From Halorhodospira sp. (lineage in GTDB: Bacteria; Pseudomonadota; Gammaproteobacteria; Nitrococcales; Halorhodospiraceae): a DNA stretch of 6,019 bases. Location: NCBI GenBank assembly GCA_007121755.1, contig SKJZ01000133.1, forward strand, positions 1 through 6,019, read 5' to 3'. Shown here in pieces: positions 1-5,584 of this stretch. How positions within the stretch are numbered: the stretch's first letter is position 1; each line of letters opens with the position of its first letter. Under the pieces are notes generated by a model. The model searched no databases. It saw only the letters and a list, made by a program, of their open reading frames with translations, and had not been told where the DNA came from. Both the position numbers and the translations under genes were made by a program.

Positions 1-16
1 CCCAAGTTGGACACTT
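1..16. repeat. Left terminal inverted repeat of the IS
   Basis: CCCAAGTTGGACACTT pairs with the reverse complement of 1905-1920 at 15 of 16 positions; the mismatch is G versus C at the ninth base. Beyond base 16 the two ends no longer match. The repeat begins at the first base of the window, so the true outer edge is not proven. Confidence 0.9.
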
Positions 17-60
17 AATGGCGTAACTAGTTGATGTTGTTAGGCGCCGACTTTCAAAAA

Positions 61-75
61 TGCCACAACAGGCCT
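61..75 (+). repeat. IS subterminal direct repeat, left copy
   Basis: TGCCACAACAGGCCT occurs here and again at 1819-1833 in the same orientation with one mismatch at the thirteenth base; the first 12 bases are identical. The copies lie 60 bp and about 87 bp inside the two IS ends. This copy covers the last bases of the transposase gene including part of its stop codon. A role in transposase binding is possible but unproven. Confidence 0.6.
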
Positions 76-1762
76 AGCTGGGCTCCTTCGGTGCCTCGAT
101 GCCGGCCTCTTTAAACAACTCCAGTTGCTGCGGCGATGGCCGCGTCAGCCCCTCGTAGGCGCGCCCACCGACATGCACGGTATGGCGCTGGATTTGCCGC
201 AGGGTGCGCAGCATCCTCTCCGGCGAGTGAGCGCTGCCGGCCGCCTTCAGTCGACCGCGCAGCACCCGGTAGAGCACCAGCGCCAGAAAGCAGATCAGTG
301 CATGAGCTCGAATTCGCTCCGGCAGCCGGTGGTAGACCGGTGCGATCTCGATCTCGGACTTGAGCACCCGGAAGCCGCGTTCGATGTCGGCCAGTGAGCG
401 GTAACGGGCCACGATCTCCTCGGCGGGCAGGTCTTCAAGGCTGGTGACCAGCAGTAGCTTGCCATCCAGCCGCTCGGCGGCCGCCCAGGCATCCTCGTCG
501 ATGGTGTAAGAGAAGCGGGCGGCGGCCAGATCCGCCTTGACGATGCCACTCATCCGTTTTTCCAGCACCGCTTTGTGAAAACGCTGATACGCACTGCGAT
601 CACTGGAACGCCGGCCACGGCCTGGCCGCCCGGCATCCTGAGAATCAAGACGTTGCGCCAGCCGCTCCCCCAGTTTGTCCAGGCGTTCCACAGTCCGCCG
701 ACGCGCCGCGGTTTGCTCCACGGCCCGCTCCCGATTGTGGGCCACCACCAGACGGCGGCCCTGCCAGACGGTCTCGGTGACAGCCTCCTGGTTGCTCTCG
801 GCCGCCGCCCCATCCAGTTGCGGGTGCAGCCTCGCCATGAGTTCGGTGAACTCACCGTAGCGCCGCCCGGGGACGGCAAGAATGTAATCGACGCTCAGCC
901 CTTGCTCTTGCCCAAGGGCTTCCAGCGTCGCAACGTTATCGAAACTCAGAAGACCGCGGTCCGCGACCACCACCACGCGCCGCAGAGCAAAACGCTTGAG
1001 CAGCCGCTCGATCATCGGCGCCAGCGTGCGAGTCTCGGCCACGTTGCCTTCGAAGACCTCATGGGCGACGGGTAATCCGTCGGCAGTCTGTACAACACCC
1101 AACGCAAACTGGCGCCCGATGCCATCCGTGTCCTTGCTCAGCCCGTAGTCACGGATGTCACCCTCGACTTGGTGGGTGCCATGGATACGCACCGTGGTCA
1201 CATCGTAAAAAATTACGCTCAGATCTTGGTCGAGCAGCGGGCGCAACTGCTTGGCGACCAGCTTCTCCACGGTATCCTTCTTCGCTTCCAGCGCATCCAT
1301 GGCGCGCAGCAACTGTTTGTGGTGGATCGTCTTGCCGTCGATCTCCGGAATGCAGGCCTCCTCACGCAGCCACTCCAACACACCGAGCTTGCTGCATGGG
1401 GCCACCAACCGGTTGAAGACCATCGCCCGGATCACGGACTCGGCATCGAACTGGCGGCGGGATGAGCGCAACGCACGGCGAAGCGCATCGTCCAGCCCAA
1501 GCTCGTGCCACAGCTGATGCAGCACCCAGGTATCGCCAAACGCCTTCGATGTCTCGAAGCGGGGCGCCTCCGGCAGCGACTCCGGTCGACCGACGGCGCG
1601 CTGCAGCCCTTTGATCAGCGCCTCAAGGTCACTGGCTTGAAGCTGATCGAGCCTCCCAAGATTGGCTATGACACGTTGCCGAACCCGGCCGCTCTCGTCG
1701 CGGTAACCCTGGACGAGTTGCAGATACCGCCGGGGTCCTGATTGAGTGATGCGCGTGTACAT
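74..1762 (-). CDS. IS1634-family DDE transposase
   Basis: This is a 562-residue transposase that would catalyse cut-and-paste movement of the surrounding element. The N-terminus, with a YLQLVQGYRDESGRVRQRV stretch (residues 13-31), is typical of the IS1634 group. The RNase H-like catalytic core is recognisable: first Asp in FYDVTT (about D187), second Asp in VVVADRG (about D268), and the Glu in the YRSLADIERGFRVLK block (Y454, E461, K468), matching most of the Y-(2)-R-(3)-E-(6)-K signature, though the usual Arg is Leu. Length matches the family, and there is no stop or frameshift, so it may be active. The ATG at 1762 is chosen because the conserved N-terminal block begins right after it and no other Met occurs for over 100 codons. 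A TATAAT box lies only 8 nt upstream, so the message may be leaderless. Confidence 0.93.
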   Translation of the reverse strand: MYTRITQSGPRRYLQLVQGYRDESGRVRQRVIANLGRLDQLQASDLEALIKGLQRAVGRPESLPEAPRFETSKAFGDTWVLHQLWHELGLDDALRRALRSSRRQFDAESVIRAMVFNRLVAPCSKLGVLEWLREEACIPEIDGKTIHHKQLLRAMDALEAKKDTVEKLVAKQLRPLLDQDLSVIFYDVTTVRIHGTHQVEGDIRDYGLSKDTDGIGRQFALGVVQTADGLPVAHEVFEGNVAETRTLAPMIERLLKRFALRRVVVVADRGLLSFDNVATLEALGQEQGLSVDYILAVPGRRYGEFTELMARLHPQLDGAAAESNQEAVTETVWQGRRLVVAHNRERAVEQTAARRRTVERLDKLGERLAQRLDSQDAGRPGRGRRSSDRSAYQRFHKAVLEKRMSGIVKADLAAARFSYTIDEDAWAAAERLDGKLLLVTSLEDLPAEEIVARYRSLADIERGFRVLKSEIEIAPVYHRLPERIRAHALICFLALVLYRVLRGRLKAAGSAHSPERMLRTLRQIQRHTVHVGGRAYEGLTRPSPQQLELFKEAGIEAPKEPS

Positions 1763-1770
1763 GACGCAAC

Positions 1771-1799
1771 ATTATACACCGCGCCGCCTTGTCTGCCAG
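1771..1799 (-). promoter_or_regulatory. Candidate promoter of the transposase gene
   Basis: Read on the minus strand, CTGGCA (1794-1799; 4/6 to TTGACA) is followed after 17 bp by a perfect TATAAT (1771-1776). Only 8 nt separate this -10 box from the ATG at 1762, so initiation at the usual distance would fall at about 1764, giving an almost leaderless transcript. The promoter lies within the IS and would move with it. Confidence 0.6.
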
Positions 1800-1818
1800 A
1801 GCATGGACGGCTGCCGCG

Positions 1819-1833
1819 TGCCACAACAGGGCT
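1819..1833 (+). repeat. IS subterminal direct repeat, right copy
   Basis: TGCCACAACAGGGCT repeats the left copy at 61-75 in direct orientation (14/15). It lies in the roughly 140-bp non-coding strip between the transposase start and the right inverted repeat. Apart from this repeat and the candidate promoter, I see no other feature in that strip. Confidence 0.6.
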
Positions 1834-1904
1834 TTTGCGTTTTTCGACCTTGAGGCCCAGCGATTCAATAGGTTAGAACGCCCGACAGCCGAAAATCCGC
1901 TCTG

Positions 1905-1920
1905 AAGTGTCGAACTTGGG
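1905..1920. repeat. Right terminal inverted repeat of the IS
   Basis: AAGTGTCGAACTTGGG is the inverted partner of bases 1-16, with one mismatch. A GTG at 1907 within it is in frame with the downstream fic remnant, so the remnant's open frame formally begins inside the IS end. Confidence 0.9.
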
Positions 1921-2401
1921 GGCGCCGCCCGCGAACCGGGTACCGAAGTTGATGGGTGACCTGTTCCGCTGGCTGGGCGGTACCGACGCCCATCCGCTCA
2001 TCGCCGGCTCGGTCTTTCACTACGAGTTCGAGTTCATCCACCCCTTCGCCGACGGCAACGGCCGCATGGGGCGGCTGTGGCAGAGCCTGATTCTGTCCGG
2101 CTGGAATCCGCTGTTCGCCGACATCCCGGTGGAAAGCCTGATCTTCGAGCACCAGGCCGAGTACTACCAGGCGATTCAGGAAAGCACCCGCCGGACCGAT
2201 TCCGCACCGTTCATCGCCTTCATGCTGCGGATGATCCTGGATGCGGTGGCGACCTCCGCCCCCCAAGTCGCCCCCCAAGTGACCGCTCAAGTCGGCGAAT
2301 TGCTGTCGGTGATGAAGGGAGAGATGACCCGCGAGGCTCTGCAAGCCGCCCTGGGTCTATCGGATCGCAAATCCTTTCGCGAGCGTTACACCACACGGTA
2401 G
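1907..2401 (+). pseudogene. Fic-family protein remnant, truncated at both ends
   Basis: Fic proteins usually transfer AMP to a hydroxyl side chain of a target protein. The 164-codon open frame keeps the complete active-site motif HPFADGNGRMGR (residues 45-56), preceded by the APPANRVPKLMGDLF segment and followed by an APQV-type linker and a winged-helix-like end, EALQAALGLSDRKSFRERY. The first 14 bases are IS terminus; true fic sequence begins at about 1921. The usual N-terminal domain, inhibitory-helix region and part of the flap are gone. The 3' end stops after RERY with three unrelated codons, where relatives continue for about 30 more residues. There is no ribosome binding site before the GTG. 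It is most likely a dead fragment. The stop falls only 6 bp from the 3' end of tRNA-Ser. Confidence 0.85.
2258..2293 (+). repeat. Tandem 12-bp repeat coding APQV in the fic remnant
   Basis: Three in-frame 12-bp units encode APQV-APQV-TAQV. The first two units differ at one base and the third has diverged. Similar PQV repeats are a common linker before the C-terminal winged helix of Fic proteins of this type. Confidence 0.6.
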
Positions 2402-2407
2402 GAAAAG

Positions 2408-2497
2408 TGGCGGAAGGGGAGGGATTCGAACCCCCGGTGGGATTGCTCCCACAGCTGATTTCGAGTCAGCCGCCTTCGACCTCTCGGCCACCCTTCC
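2408..2497 (-). tRNA. tRNA-Ser (anticodon CGA)
   Basis: This 90-nt gene reads UCG codons. The acceptor stem GGAAGGG pairs with CCCTTCC, followed by discriminator G and an encoded CCA. The anticodon arm is GCTGA-CTCGAAA-TCAGC, giving anticodon CGA. The long variable arm (TGTGGGAGCAATCCCACC region) is typical of class II serine tRNAs, and the T arm carries GGTTCGAATCC. The 5' half overlaps the 3' end of the amrA frame on the same strand. A weak internal promoter candidate lies at 2509-2538 (minus-strand TTGGCG, 18 bp, CAAACT). The truncated fic gene ends 6 bp beyond the CCA, and tRNA 3' ends are frequent integration sites. Confidence 0.96.
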
Positions 2498-3170
2498 GGA
2501 CGGCGGGTAGTTTGTCACTTCCCGGGGGGGTTCGCCAAGTCCGATCCCGGTAGGTGGTGGAGCCGTACCGCTCGACCCGCATGTGCGGCGACCAGTGGTC
2601 CTCCGGCAGTCCGGCCTTGCGCTTGAGGTGGCGGACGAAGGCGCGCGGGTCGGGCAGTTGTTCCCAGACGGCGGGCAGGAAGGTGGCCCGCTGCCGGCCC
2701 TCGGCGAGGATCAGGCCGTCCCGGCCGGGGCGCAGTTGTTGAATCAGTTCGTCCTCGCCGCTCACCGCCAACGGCTCCGGGGGATCGAGGACGGAGACGG
2801 TCACCGCCAGCCACTCCAATTCGTCCCACGCCAACGGCGGAAAGCGCGGGTCGCGGAAGGCGGCGTCCACGGCGCAGCGGGCCACCACCCCGGCCAGCGG
2901 CGCCTGGGGCTGGAGGGTGCCCATGCAGCCGCGCAGCCGCGTCTCGCGGTACAGGGTGACGAAGGCGGCCCCTTCGGCGGTCAGCGGCCCCGGCAGGGGG
3001 GCGTCCGGCGGCAGCAGGTCGTCCAGCGGCGGCGTGGACCCGTGCTCCAGGTGGTGGGCCATGGAGCGGCGGGCGATGGCCGGCAGGTGTCGGCGCGGGT
3101 CGGCGTCTTCGGTGCCGGAGCCCTCGGCGCGGCGGGCGCCCCGGGGAGTGATGGGATCAGTGGAAGACAT
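2466..3170 (-). CDS. amrA: AmmeMemoRadiSam system protein A (AMMECR1 domain)
   Basis: This 234-residue AMMECR1-domain protein is one of three partners of the AmmeMemoRadiSam system, whose reaction I do not know to be established. Visible family hallmarks are LRGCMGTL (79-86), AAFRDPRFPPL (103-113) and the C-terminal block FLPAVWEQLPDPRAFVRHLK (164-183) running into KAGLPEDHW. No signal peptide is seen, so it is probably cytosolic. The ATG at 3170 overlaps the end of amrB by 14 bp, implying translational coupling; no good ribosome binding site is seen. The homologous part starts near residue 25. Relatives normally end soon after the VERY segment (199-202), whereas this frame runs on for about 30 residues and stops inside tRNA-Ser. 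A C7 run (2524-2530) is present; one extra C would give a stop at 2515-2517, before the tRNA. The true 3' end is therefore uncertain. Confidence 0.9.
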   Translation of the reverse strand: MSSTDPITPRGARRAEGSGTEDADPRRHLPAIARRSMAHHLEHGSTPPLDDLLPPDAPLPGPLTAEGAAFVTLYRETRLRGCMGTLQPQAPLAGVVARCAVDAAFRDPRFPPLAWDELEWLAVTVSVLDPPEPLAVSGEDELIQQLRPGRDGLILAEGRQRATFLPAVWEQLPDPRAFVRHLKRKAGLPEDHWSPHMRVERYGSTTYRDRTWRTPPGSDKLPAVRKGGREVEGG

Positions 3171-3966
3171 AGCTGCCGTACCCCACCACCCGCGTGCGGT
3201 CGCCGGTGGTGTCGGAGGAGTTGCACAGCGCCACGGTGCGCGGCGCCCAGCCGCGCCGCCGGGCGACCCACAGGAGCCCTTTCACCGGGTCGGCGCCGCA
3301 GGCGCGTTGGTGATCGATGGCGTCGAGGTCGAGGGATTCGATGCGGCGCGTGGTCTCGCCGTCCAAACGGCGGGCGGTGGCGTCGTCGTGGAAGTGGCTC
3401 AGGTCGGAGCTGACCACCACGAGGGTTTGCGCCTCGCCGGCGGTGTCCCATAGGTGTTCGATGACCCGGCCGCACTCCGCCGGGGTGGTGCGGCCCACGG
3501 CCAGCGGCAGCAGGGAGAAGGTGTCGAGCGCGGTCTGGAGGAACGGCAGGTGGACCTCCAGGCTGTGTTCCCGCTCGTGGGCGGCGTCGTTGATGAAGAC
3601 CGGGGGCAGTTCCAGCGCGGCCGTGCGCAGGGCCGGGTCCACCGGCACCGCGCCCAGCGGCGTGGCCAGGGCGTCGGCCTCGGGCAGGGCGAGGCCGTGG
3701 AAGGGGACGAAGTGGGACGGCCCCAGCAGGATCACGCGCCGGATGCGGTGGCGGGCGTCCCGCAGTAGGGCGTATCCCCGCGCGGCGGCGGCGCCGGAGT
3801 ACGGGTAGCCGGCGTGGGGCAGGATCATCGCCCGAATCGCGGTGCCGGGCGGCGTCCCGGTCTCGTCCTCCCGGGCGGCGGCCAACAGGTCCTGGACCTG
3901 CATCCGCAGGGCGTCTTCATCGGCCGGGTAGAAGAGACCGGCCACGGCGGGCGGGCGGATGTGCAT
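3157..3966 (-). CDS. amrB: AmmeMemoRadiSam system protein B (Memo domain)
   Basis: This is a 269-residue Memo-family protein, a fold related to class III extradiol dioxygenases. The likely metal-site and conserved residues are present: His51 in HAGYPYSG, His85 in GPSHFVPFHG, EHSLEVHLPFLQ (133-144), SSDLSHF (186-192) and Cys223 in RACG. The two His and the Cys correspond to the metal ligands of human MEMO1. The protein is near full family length and intact. The start at 3966 is preferred because relatives begin a few residues before the RPPAVAGLFYPAD block. ATGs at 3987 and 4014 are possible: a GGAGG lies 14 nt before 3966, rather far, and the others have only a GGA. The gene overlaps amrA downstream and diverges from amrS across a palindrome at 3992-4011. 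The open frame extends upstream to 4266, but that part is antisense to amrS and is not real. Confidence 0.9.
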   Translation of the reverse strand: MHIRPPAVAGLFYPADEDALRMQVQDLLAAAREDETGTPPGTAIRAMILPHAGYPYSGAAAARGYALLRDARHRIRRVILLGPSHFVPFHGLALPEADALATPLGAVPVDPALRTAALELPPVFINDAAHEREHSLEVHLPFLQTALDTFSLLPLAVGRTTPAECGRVIEHLWDTAGEAQTLVVVSSDLSHFHDDATARRLDGETTRRIESLDLDAIDHQRACGADPVKGLLWVARRRGWAPRTVALCNSSDTTGDRTRVVGYGSYVFH

Positions 3967-3991
3967 GATCGGAACCGTTGCCTCCATCGTC

Positions 3992-4011
3992 GCGTCCAAT
4001 CCATTGGACGC
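3992..4011. promoter_or_regulatory. Operator-like 9-bp inverted repeat between amrB and amrS
   Basis: GCGTCCAATCCATTGGACGC has perfect 9-bp arms around a 2-bp CC centre. It lies in the divergent amrB/amrS gap, 25 bp upstream of the amrB start at 3966 and 67 bp upstream of the amrS start at 4079. A third half-site, GTCCAA, recurs at 4020-4025. A weak -10-like CATACT (4012-4017) follows on the plus strand without a good -35 box. A repressor or activator site controlling both transcripts is a reasonable inference. If amrB starts at 4014, the palindrome is coding. Confidence 0.45.
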
Positions 4012-4078
4012 CATACTGTGTCCAAGGTTCTGTATGAATGGTTTCCCGTTCGGCCCACCGCGAGGCGATTTCGATCCC

Positions 4079-5194
4079 ATGGCTACGATCCCGACCCGCC
4101 GCCGCGCCGAAGACGACCCTTCCGTGGTCTCCACGGAATACTGGCACGTCTGCGACGACGGCCGCATCCAGTGCGACCTCTGTCCGCGCCACTGCCGCAT
4201 GCACGAGGGGCAGCGCGGCCTCTGCTTCGTGCGCGCGGTTCGCGGCGGCGAGGTGGTGCTGACCACCTACGGCCGCTCCTCGGGCTTCTGCGTCGATCCC
4301 ATTGAGAAGAAGCCGCTGAACCACTTCCTGCCGGGCACGCCGGTCCTCTCCTTCGGCACCGCCGGGTGCAACTTGGCGTGTAAGTTCTGCCAGAACTGGG
4401 ACATGTCCAAGTCCCGGGAGATGGATATCCTGGCCCATCGGGCCGAGCCGGAGGCGCTGGCCGACGCCGCCCGGCGGCTGGGCGCCCGCAGCATCGCCTT
4501 CACCTACAACGATCCGGTGATCTTTCACGAGTACGCCATCGACTCGGCGCGGGCGTGCCGCGAGGTGGGGGTGCGCACCGTGGCGGTCACCGCCGGCTAC
4601 ATCTGCCCGGAGCCGCGGCGGGAGTTCTTCGCCCACATGGACGCCGCCAACGTGGACTTGAAGGCGTTCACCGAGCGCTTCTACAACAAGCTCACCGGCG
4701 CCCACCTGGCCCCGGTGCTGGAGACCCTGGAGTACATTCGCCACGAGACCGACGTCTGGCTGGAGCTGACGACGTTGCTGATCCCCGGGGAGAACGACAG
4801 TGATGAGGAGATCGGCCGGATGGCCGATTGGGTGGTGGAGCGGCTGGGCCCCGACGTGCCGATGCACTTCAGCGCCTTCCACCCCGCGTGGAAGATGATG
4901 GACTACCCCCATACCCCGCCAGCCACCCTGACCCGCGCCCGGCGCATCGCCATGGAGCGCGGCGTGCGTTACGCCTACACCGGCAACGTGCGCGACCCCG
5001 AGGGCGGCGGTACGTGGTGCCACCAGTGCGGCGCCTGCCTCATCGAGCGCGACCAGTATGAATTGGGTGCTTGGCGGATCGACGCGGCGGGGTGCTGTAA
5101 GTCATGCGGCACGCGGTGCGCGGGGGTCTTCGAGGAACGGCCCGGGACGTGGGGGGCACGGCGGATGCCGGTTAGCGTGCACGCCGGTTATTGA
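4079..5194 (+). CDS. amrS: AmmeMemoRadiSam system radical SAM enzyme
   Basis: This 371-residue radical SAM protein is related to pyruvate formate-lyase activating enzymes. The 4Fe-4S/SAM motif is CNLACKFC (Cys97, 101, 104), preceded by the family block CVDPIEKKPLNHFLPGTP and followed by FTYNDPVIFHEYA. An N-terminal cysteine set, CDLCPRHC with a further Cys at about 49, and a C-terminal set (Cys314, 317, 320 and 339, 340, 343, 347) could bind extra metal or clusters. It would form a 5'-deoxyadenosyl radical acting on an unidentified substrate together with AmrA and AmrB. The ATG at 4079 gives the usual short leader before STEYWHVCDDGRIQCDLC. An in-frame ATG at 4034 has AAGG 6 nt upstream and is the main alternative. 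It diverges from amrB and faces tRNA-Arg, whose 3' end lies 23 bp beyond the stop; no terminator is evident between them. Confidence 0.93.
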   Translation: MATIPTRRRAEDDPSVVSTEYWHVCDDGRIQCDLCPRHCRMHEGQRGLCFVRAVRGGEVVLTTYGRSSGFCVDPIEKKPLNHFLPGTPVLSFGTAGCNLACKFCQNWDMSKSREMDILAHRAEPEALADAARRLGARSIAFTYNDPVIFHEYAIDSARACREVGVRTVAVTAGYICPEPRREFFAHMDAANVDLKAFTERFYNKLTGAHLAPVLETLEYIRHETDVWLELTTLLIPGENDSDEEIGRMADWVVERLGPDVPMHFSAFHPAWKMMDYPHTPPATLTRARRIAMERGVRYAYTGNVRDPEGGGTWCHQCGACLIERDQYELGAWRIDAAGCCKSCGTRCAGVFEERPGTWGARRMPVSVHAGY

Positions 5195-5217
5195 GTAGGC
5201 GTGAGCGAGCGCGGGAT

Positions 5218-5294
5218 TGGTGCCCCGGGCAGGATTCGAACCTGCGACCTGCCGCTTAGGAGGCGGCTGCTCTATCCTGCTGAGCTACCGGGGC
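5218..5294 (-). tRNA. tRNA-Arg (anticodon CCT)
   Basis: This 77-nt gene reads AGG codons. Acceptor GCCCCGG pairs with CCGGGGC, followed by discriminator A and an encoded CCA. The D arm is AGCTCAGCAGGATAGAGC, the anticodon arm is GCCGC-CTCCTAA-GCGGC, and the T arm carries GCAGGTTCGAATCCTGC. It lies 53 bp downstream of tRNA-Ala on the same strand with no evident promoter between, so the two are probably processed from one transcript. Confidence 0.96.
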
Positions 5295-5347
5295 CGAAGG
5301 CGTCGTCGTCCCGGCAGCCTGGGCCAGCCCGGGCCGGCGTTGGAATT

Positions 5348-5423
5348 TGGTGGAGCCGAGGGGAGTCGAACCCCTGACCTCGACAATGCGAATGTCGCGC
5401 TCTCCCAACTGAGCTACGGCCCC
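5348..5423 (-). tRNA. tRNA-Ala (anticodon CGC)
   Basis: This 76-nt gene reads GCG codons. The anticodon arm is CGACA-TTCGCAT-TGTCG. The acceptor GGGGCCG pairs with CGGCTCC and contains the G3:U70 wobble that marks alanine tRNAs, followed by A and an encoded CCA. The T arm carries AGGGGTTCGACTCCCCT. It is the first gene of a leftward pair with tRNA-Arg, behind a candidate promoter at 5436-5464. Confidence 0.96.
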
Positions 5424-5435
5424 ATGGGGTCGAGT

Positions 5436-5464
5436 AAATTACCATTGGTACCGGCGTTGGGCAA
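5436..5464 (-). promoter_or_regulatory. Candidate promoter of the tRNA-Ala/tRNA-Arg pair
   Basis: On the minus strand, TTGCCC (5459-5464; 4/6 to consensus) is followed after 17 bp by TAATTT (5436-5441), which matches TATAAT at only 3 of 6 positions but is preceded by TGG, an extended -10 feature. Initiation would fall a few bases before tRNA-Ala. The -35 box sits within the hairpin at 5452-5469. This is the only good candidate upstream of the pair. Confidence 0.4.
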
Positions 5465-5469
5465 CGCCG
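5452..5469. repeat. Short perfect inverted repeat upstream of the tRNA pair
   Basis: CGGCGTT and AACGCCG form a 7-bp stem around a GGGC loop. It is followed by A residues on the plus strand, so neither strand has the T-run after the stem needed for an intrinsic terminator. It overlaps the candidate tRNA -35 box and could be a protein site or chance. Confidence 0.4.
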
Positions 5470-5513
5470 AAAAATGATCCACCCCAGCCCATTGCCCCAG
5501 TGGTTGTGCGGTC

Positions 5514-5542
5514 TTGACGGTTTATCCCGTGTCCCGGATACT
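5514..5542 (+). promoter_or_regulatory. Sigma70-type promoter of the ybjN-like gene
   Basis: TTGACG (5514-5519; 5/6 to consensus) and GATACT (5537-5542; 4/6) are separated by exactly 17 bp. Initiation near 5549 would give a 5' leader of about 75 nt before the ATG at 5625, containing the hairpin at 5585-5603. This is the strongest promoter-like sequence on the plus strand in the window. Confidence 0.6.
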
Positions 5543-5584
5543 CCCATCTGCGATTTATAGTGATTCGATACTTTCTTTATGACA

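Larger units (their letters stand above)
1..1920 (-). mobile_element. Complete IS1634-type insertion sequence
   Basis: The element is bounded by a 16-bp imperfect terminal inverted repeat: CCCAAGTTGGACACTT at the left end, and its reverse complement with one mismatch at 1905-1920. It holds a single full-length DDE transposase on the minus strand. The 1920-bp size and single long ORF fit the IS1634 group of the IS4 superfamily. The right end cuts into a fic-like gene whose frame resumes directly at 1921. The left flank lies outside the window, so the target duplication cannot be checked, and the repeat could extend further left than base 1. The boundaries rest on the inverted repeat alone. Confidence 0.9.

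Noticed and set aside
1841..1869. Possible outward promoter at the IS right end driving the fic remnant
   Set aside because: TTCAAT matches the -10 consensus at four positions but the -35 region (TTTTCG) is poor, and no ribosome binding site precedes the GTG.
2509..2538. Possible dedicated promoter for tRNA-Ser inside amrA (minus-strand TTGGCG, 18 bp, CAAACT)
   Set aside because: Only 4/6 and 3/6 matches with an 18-bp spacer; too weak to list as a feature, although tRNA-Ser may need its own start.
2583..3413. Long plus-strand open frames opposite amrA and amrB, and plus-strand frames opposite the transposase
   Set aside because: They have low-complexity Gly/Arg/Ala-rich content typical of GC-rich antisense frames and no recognisable domain, while the opposite strand encodes conserved proteins.
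3959..4266. Extended N-terminal parts of the amrB frame (to 4266) and the amrS frame (from 3959)
   Set aside because: The amrB extension is antisense to the conserved N-terminus of amrS and the amrS extension is antisense to the amrB start. Neither resembles family sequence, so internal starts at 3966 and 4079 were chosen.
5195..5217. Terminator between amrS and tRNA-Arg
   Set aside because: The 23-bp gap holds no stem followed by a T-run on either strand.
5452..5469. Hairpin considered as an intrinsic terminator
   Set aside because: The A-run lies after the stem on the plus strand, so neither strand gives a U-run following the hairpin.
5217..5477. Plus-strand open frame with RAGFEPATC and SRTPDL segments, and a similar GFEPP segment within 2077-2553
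   Set aside because: These peptides are the familiar translation of tRNA genes read backwards; they coincide exactly with the tRNA T arms.
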